NCBI RefSeq assembly: GCF_020217185.1 | Contig: NZ_JAIWNX010000040.1 | Location: 1-10,000 of the forward strand | Source: Asticcacaulis sp. | GTDB taxonomy: Bacteria; Pseudomonadota; Alphaproteobacteria; Caulobacterales; Caulobacteraceae | DNA length: 10,000 nt | Direction: 5' to 3' | Shown here: positions 6,881 through 10,000 of the stretch, piece after piece | Layout of the letters: the number at the start of each line of letters is the position of its first letter | How positions within the stretch are numbered: position 1 is the stretch's first letter | Notes under the pieces: model-generated | Told to the model about the DNA's origin: nothing | Database searches by the model: none | What the model saw: the letters and a program-made list of their open reading frames with translations, nothing else | Position numbers and translations under genes: made by a program

Positions 6881-6900
6881 AGCCACGGATAGACACGGAT
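6881..6900 (+). repeat. Imperfect direct repeat of CACGGAT type
   Basis: AGCCACGGAT is followed directly by AGACACGGAT. Allowing one gap, the pair resembles the start of the inverted repeat arm at 6949 (AACCACAGAT, then TACACAGATT). The two may be diverged members of one repeat family. It lies just after the HAD stop codon. Confidence 0.5.
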
Positions 6901-6999
6901 GCTGGCCGCCAGCGCAGCAGGCCTCAGACTGACGCTCTGACATTATTGAGAACCACAGATTACACAGATTGCACAGATTGGCGCTGCGCGCCTTTAGAC

Positions 7000-7041
7000 C
7001 GATATGTCGAAAAGTGTGAGCGGTTTTCGACAAAAATATCG
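7000..7041. repeat. Palindrome resembling an alphaproteobacterial intergenic repeat, first hairpin
   Basis: GTCGAAAA (7006-7013) pairs with TTTTCGAC (7024-7031) around a 10-base loop. CGATAT (7000-7005) can pair with ATATCG (7036-7041) as an outer stem, with a 4-base bulge between the stems. The core GAAAAGTGTGAGCGGTTTTC resembles intergenic palindromes I recall from rhizobial and related genomes. That recognition is from memory. Confidence 0.6.
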
Positions 7042-7064
7042 CGACAAAACAAAAATTTAGATCA

Positions 7065-7091
7065 GGATGATGCTTCCATTCACAATCATCC
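7065..7091. repeat. Second hairpin of the same intergenic repeat
   Basis: GGATGAT (7065-7071) pairs with ATCATCC (7085-7091) around a 13-base loop. The flanks GATCA and CGCTC look like decayed ends of a longer palindrome. With the hairpin at 7000-7041 it forms a two-stem unit inside the larger inverted repeat. Confidence 0.55.
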
Positions 7092-7199
7092 CGCTCAGGA
7101 GTGTCCCCCCCGTAGGGTAATCTGAGACTCAAAATCTGTGTAATCTGTGTAATCTGTGGTTCTAAGAAAGCGCCTGAACGGCCTCCAGGTTTCGCATTT

Positions 7200-7850
7200 T
7201 TACGGATAGAGCTTCGACTTCACCCACCCGTCGCCGGTGCGTTCGAACTTGAGGCGGTCGTGCAGGCGGAACGGCTTGTCGCGCCAGAACTCCATCTCCG
7301 ACGGCACTATGCGGAACCCCGTCCAGTGCGGCGGGCGCGGCACGGCCCCGATGCCGAATTTCAGCCCATATTCTGCGACGCGCTTTTCCAGCGCAAAACG
7401 ACTTTCCAGCGGCCGCGACTGCTCCGACGCCCAGGCCCCGATCTGCGAATTGCGGGCGCGCGAAGCGAAATATTCATCCGCCTCGGCGTCGCTGACGAGT
7501 TCGACCGTGCCGCGGATACGCACCTGACGGCGCAGGGATTTCCAGTGGAACAGCAGCGCCGCCTTGCGCGCCCCCAGTATCTGACGGCCCTTGGCGCTTT
7601 GGGTATTGGTATAAAAAACAAAGCCCTGCCGGTCGAAATCCTTGAGCAGAACCATGCGCGCATCCGGCATCCCATCGGCGTCCACTGTGGCCACCGTCAT
7701 GGCGTTGGGGTCGTTCGGTTCCTTAGCCCGCGCATCTATCAACCATTGACCGAACAGATCGAACGGCTCGGCCCCGTCGATATCGGCCTCATTGGCCGCG
7801 TGGGCGTCGGCATAGTCAGGGCTGGGCGGGATCAGATCAGAACGGGACAT
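7200..7850 (-). CDS. pdxH: Pyridoxamine/pyridoxine 5'-phosphate oxidase
   Basis: An FMN-dependent cytoplasmic enzyme that oxidises pyridoxamine 5'-phosphate and pyridoxine 5'-phosphate to pyridoxal 5'-phosphate, the last step of vitamin B6 synthesis and salvage. The 216-residue product is close to E. coli PdxH (218). Family landmarks run in order: RMVLLKDFD and [15 protein letters not shown] (FMN site), [38 protein letters not shown], then FRLHDRLKF, whose Arg195 and His197 match the E. coli substrate-binding Arg197/His199 pair. The protein ends KLYP, near the family's usual RLYP/RLAP. I chose the ATG at 7850 because GGAG stands eight bases upstream. An in-frame ATG at 7883, 11 codons earlier, has no ribosome binding site. 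It is convergent with the HAD gene and divergent from the J-domain gene. Confidence 0.96.
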   Translation of the reverse strand: MSRSDLIPPSPDYADAHAANEADIDGAEPFDLFGQWLIDARAKEPNDPNAMTVATVDADGMPDARMVLLKDFDRQGFVFYTNTQSAKGRQILGARKAALLFHWKSLRRQVRIRGTVELVSDAEADEYFASRARNSQIGAWASEQSRPLESRFALEKRVAEYGLKFGIGAVPRPPHWTGFRIVPSEMEFWRDKPFRLHDRLKFERTGDGWVKSKLYP

Positions 7851-7858
7851 CGTTATTT

Positions 7859-7862
7859 CTCC
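7859..7862 (-). promoter_or_regulatory. Ribosome binding site that decides the pdxH start
   Basis: GGAG on the minus strand lies eight bases before the ATG at 7850. Nothing comparable precedes the earlier in-frame ATG at 7883, so the shorter 216-residue protein is preferred. Confidence 0.7.
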
Positions 7863-8012
7863 ACACACCGCATCGCCAGACATTGGCGCGCGGTTTAAGC
7901 TTTACGCCGAAAGGGCCCGGTCGGTTTGATGGCTGTGCACATCGGTCATTAACCCGCTGTTGACCATAGGCGGGCACAGTGCGTCAACACCTCCCTTGTC
8001 TGTCCCTTCAGA

Positions 8013-8744
8013 ATGAACCGAACCTTAGCCCTCAGCGTCCTTGGTCTTAGCGAACCGGTCAGCGGCCACGACGTGCAGGCGGCCTTTCGCCGACTGGCCA
8101 AACGCGCGCATCCGGACCTGAACGGCTCAGAGGCCCCACTGCGACGGTTGATTCTGGCGCGCGACCTCCTGATGCGTCAGATCAGGAATGGCCCGGACCT
8201 GTCGGAAATCATAGAGGAATTGTCGGATACGGCTGAGCCCCTGCGCCTTAGTCCTGAGGTGGCCGTCAAGGGCGGCCCCGTCGTCACCGATGTGCCCTTG
8301 CCGCTGGAGCTGATCCACGACGCCGGACCCGGCCGCAGCCTGATGCATCGTAAATCGCTGCGCATGACGCTGCCCCCCGGTCTGCGTGACGGCGAGCGGC
8401 TGCGGCTGAAAGCCACACGCCCCGGCGGCACCGAATACGTCTTCCGCATCGAGATCGAACGCCGCGATGAGTTGCACGTTGAAGGCCACGACCTCTGCCT
8501 GAGCGTGCCGGTCGATGCCCGGCATCTGCGGCTGGGCGGACAGGTGCGCGTCGAGACACCGCACGGCCCGCAGACGGTCGATCTGAGCGACGCCGTCGAT
8601 AACCGCCTGACGCTCAAAGGCTTGGGCCTGCCCGCCACGTCGCGTTATCCGTCGGGCGACCTTCACCTGCGTTTTGAGGCCTTTGAGACGCCGTTGCGCC
8701 CGGCCTCGGACCTGCTGGCCGAATTTCATCGCAAGTGGGCCTGA
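8013..8744 (+). CDS. Compact J-domain protein with DnaJ C-terminal-like region
   Basis: A 243-residue co-chaperone-like protein expected to stimulate an Hsp70 (DnaK) ATPase. A short J-domain occupies about residues 4-60, with the diagnostic HPD at 33-35 preceded by a basic helix II (FRRLAKRA). The Gly/Phe linker and the Cys-rich zinc module of DnaJ are absent. From about 85 onward the sequence follows the CbpA/DnaJ C-terminal fold: LPPGLRDGERLRLKA (120-134), DLCLSVPVDARHLRLGGQVRVETPHG (160-185) and LKGLGLP (201-207), then GDLHLRFE (215-222). At 243 residues it is shorter than CbpA (about 306), and most of the first C-terminal subdomain seems reduced. No Shine-Dalgarno sequence precedes the ATG. 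It is divergent from pdxH and followed 173 bases later by aroC on the same strand. Confidence 0.85.
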   Translation: MNRTLALSVLGLSEPVSGHDVQAAFRRLAKRAHPDLNGSEAPLRRLILARDLLMRQIRNGPDLSEIIEELSDTAEPLRLSPEVAVKGGPVVTDVPLPLELIHDAGPGRSLMHRKSLRMTLPPGLRDGERLRLKATRPGGTEYVFRIEIERRDELHVEGHDLCLSVPVDARHLRLGGQVRVETPHGPQTVDLSDAVDNRLTLKGLGLPATSRYPSGDLHLRFEAFETPLRPASDLLAEFHRKWA

Positions 8745-8780
8745 GACTTCAACACGATTGAGTTGCGCGCCCCGCAGAAG

Positions 8781-8798
8781 TGCCGTATGGCCACGGCA
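8781..8798. repeat. Small hairpin downstream of the J-domain gene
   Basis: TGCCGT (8781-8786) pairs with ACGGCA (8793-8798) around a 6-base loop. It is followed by TAAAAATC rather than a T-run, so it is not a standard intrinsic terminator for the J-domain gene. It could still protect the 3' end of the message. Confidence 0.3.
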
Positions 8799-8813
8799 TA
8801 AAAATCAAGGCTG

Positions 8814-8850
8814 GAGCGTATTTCGTTCAAGTTGAAGCGAAATTACGCTC
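8814..8850. repeat. Imperfect palindrome, first half of the repeat upstream of aroC
   Basis: GAGCGTA with TTTCGTTCAA (8814-8830) is mirrored by TTGAAGCGAAATTACGCTC (8832-8850). The arms match apart from two single-base insertions. With the hairpin at 8867-8910 it makes up a composite intergenic repeat of about 100 bases. This resembles dispersed alphaproteobacterial palindromic repeats as I remember them. Confidence 0.6.
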
Positions 8851-8866
8851 TGATTTTAGGCTGAAC

Positions 8867-8910
8867 GCGCTTTTATATCCGAAAAGTGCGTCCCACTTTT
8901 CGGAAAGCGC
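8867..8910. repeat. Strong hairpin ending seven bases before the aroC start codon
   Basis: CCGAAAAGTG (8879-8888) and CACTTTTCGG (8894-8903) form a perfect 10-bp stem with a 5-base loop. An outer 7-bp stem, GCGCTTT (8867-8873) with AAAGCGC (8904-8910), extends it across a 5-base bulge. It shares the CGAAAAGTG core with the palindrome at 7000-7041. Only TGGGTCC separates it from the aroC ATG, so any ribosome binding purines (GGAAA at 8902-8906) fall inside the stem. Confidence 0.7.
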
Positions 8911-8917
8911 TGGGTCC

Positions 8918-10000
8918 ATGTCGCACAACAGCTTCGGTCATCTTTTCCGCGTTACAACCTGGGGCGAAAGCCACGGACCGGCGCTCGGCTGCGTGATCGA
9001 CGGCTGCCCGCCGGGGATTGAGCTGTCCGAGGCCGATCTGCAAGGGGCGCTTGACCGCCGCAAGCCGGGCGGCTCGCGCTTTGTCACCCAACGCCGCGAA
9101 GCCGACGAAGCGAAAATTTTGTCGGGGGTGTTTGAGGGCAAGACGACCGGCACGCCGATCTCGGTGCTGATTGAAAACACCGATCAGCGCTCGAAGGACT
9201 ACGGTGAAATCGCGCGTCAGTTCCGGCCGGGCCACGCCGACTACACCTATTTTGCCAAGTACGGTATCCGCGACTATCGCGGCGGGGGCCGTTCCAGCGC
9301 GCGTGAAACCGCGGCGCGCGTCGCCGCCGGGGCCGTGGCGCTGAAGGTTCTGAAAACCCTGATCGGGCCGCAGATCGCGGTGCGCGCCGCCCTTGTGCAA
9401 CTGGGGGTCCACCCCATCGACCGCGCGCACTGGGACTGGGCGCAGGTCGATCAGAACCCGTTGTTTTCTCCGGACGCCAGCACGCTGGCGCAATTTGAAG
9501 ACTATCTCGACGGCATCCGCAAGGCGGGCTCCTCCATCGGCGCGGTGGTCGAGGTGCAGGCCGAAGGCGTGCCCGCCGGCTGGGGCGCGCCCATCTATGG
9601 CAAGCTGGATTCGGACCTCGCGGCCAATCTGATGTCGATTAACGCCGTCAAGGGTGTGGAAATCGGCGAAGGCTTCAACGCGGCCACCCTGTCCGGCGAA
9701 CAGAATGCCGATGAAATGCGCATGGGACCGGACGGTATCGACTTCCTGTCGAACCACGCGGGCGGCATATTGGGCGGCATTTCGACGGGTCAGACGATTG
9801 TGGCGCGGCTGGCGCTCAAGCCGACCTCGTCCATCCTGACCGAGCGTCAGTCGATCGACATTGACGGCAAGGACGTCGATATCCGCACCAAGGGCCGCCA
9901 CGACCCCTGCGTTGGTATCCGCGCCGTGCCGGTGGCCGAGGCCATGATGAGCTGCACCCTGCTCGACGCCTATCTGCGCCATCGCGGCCAGACGGGCGGC
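8918..10000 (+). CDS. aroC: Chorismate synthase, 3' end cut by the window edge
   Basis: The last enzyme of the shikimate pathway. It converts 5-enolpyruvylshikimate 3-phosphate to chorismate using reduced FMN, feeding aromatic amino acid, folate and quinone synthesis. The 361 residues present begin with the typical [20 protein letters not shown]. All signatures are intact: [18 protein letters not shown] near 16-33, [18 protein letters not shown] from 122, and [17 protein letters not shown] from 327. Catalytic histidines are visible at H19 (in GESHG) and H106 (in RPGHADYTY). The family is usually about 350-370 residues, so only a few residues are missing past 10000 and no stop is seen. The ATG is supported by the conserved N-terminus rather than by a ribosome binding site, since a repeat-derived hairpin occupies that position. 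Confidence 0.97.
   Translation, partial: MSHNSFGHLFRVTTWGESHGPALGCVIDGCPPGIELSEADLQGALDRRKPGGSRFVTQRREADEAKILSGVFEGKTTGTPISVLIENTDQRSKDYGEIARQFRPGHADYTYFAKYGIRDYRGGGRSSARETAARVAAGAVALKVLKTLIGPQIAVRAALVQLGVHPIDRAHWDWAQVDQNPLFSPDASTLAQFEDYLDGIRKAGSSIGAVVEVQAEGVPAGWGAPIYGKLDSDLAANLMSINAVKGVEIGEGFNAATLSGEQNADEMRMGPDGIDFLSNHAGGILGGISTGQTIVARLALKPTSSILTERQSIDIDGKDVDIRTKGRHDPCVGIRAVPVAEAMMSCTLLDAYLRHRGQTGG

Larger units (their letters stand above)
6949..7163. repeat. 215-base repeat unit bounded by 31-base inverted repeats
   Basis: The left arm (6949-6979) and right arm (7133-7163) are reverse complements at 30 of 31 positions. Each arm is itself made of CACAGATT units repeated at 9-10 base intervals. 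The enclosed 153 bases contain two further palindromes (7000-7041 and 7065-7091) and no believable gene. It fills most of the 334-base gap (6866-7199) between the convergent HAD gene and pdxH. I see no target-site duplication outside the arms, so a transposon origin is not shown. Arrays of ATCTGTGTAATCTGTGG type occur widely between bacterial genes as I recall, and I could not verify that here. Confidence 0.75.

Noticed and set aside
6854..7132. 92-codon minus-strand frame through the HAD/pdxH spacer
   Set aside because: It is made almost entirely of the inverted and palindromic repeats of that spacer and has no protein-like features.
7851..8012. Divergent promoters between pdxH and the J-domain gene
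   Set aside because: TTGACC near 7964 is the only -35-like string, and no acceptable -10 follows it. I could not define a promoter by eye.
8873..9982. Open frame of 369 codons on the minus strand opposite aroC
   Set aside because: AroC is unmistakable on the plus strand. The antisense translation is rich in His/Arg/Ala with no recognisable domain and starts inside aroC.

Overview
The window looks like the chromosome of an alphaproteobacterium, most likely in the Caulobacterales (an Asticcacaulis- or Brevundimonas-like genome). This rests on the protein families, the high GC of the housekeeping genes, and intergenic palindromes built around CGAAAAGTG and TTTTCG cores of a kind I recall from alphaproteobacteria. 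The genus is an inference; no rRNA or other marker is present. All positions and base counts were read by hand.

Layout. Positions 17-2974 (minus) encode a large Oar-type TonB-dependent receptor with an N-terminal carboxypeptidase-regulatory-like domain. Upstream of it is a 549-base non-coding stretch (2975-3523). It holds a candidate promoter, a leader hairpin just before the ribosome binding site, and a strongly AT-rich core (about 33% GC over 3181-3420). Next, still on minus, come a 49-residue lipoprotein-like gene (3524-3673), a DUF1499 membrane protein (3753-4556) and a two-domain kinase-fold/P-loop protein (4708-6156). A HAD phosphatase (6251-6865, plus) is divergent from the kinase. It converges on pdxH (7200-7850, minus) across a repeat-filled spacer. 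Divergent from pdxH is a compact J-domain protein (8013-8744, plus). It is followed by aroC (8918 onward, plus), which runs off the window a few residues short of its expected end.

Function. pdxH makes pyridoxal phosphate and aroC makes chorismate; both are FMN-using housekeeping enzymes. The receptor is the only clear nutrient-uptake or surface gene. The DUF1499 and small lipoprotein genes may form one transcription unit. No defence system, prophage, transposase, CRISPR array, tRNA or rRNA is visible.

The least ordinary parts are non-coding. One is a 215-base unit between the HAD gene and pdxH, bounded by 31-base inverted repeats that match at 30 of 31 positions and enclosing two further palindromes. 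Another is a palindromic repeat whose strong hairpin ends only seven bases before the aroC start codon. Two smaller points stand out: the 49-codon lipoprotein gene with an excellent ribosome binding site, and an eight-G tract inside the receptor gene. I do not see convincing evidence for a new multi-gene system here.
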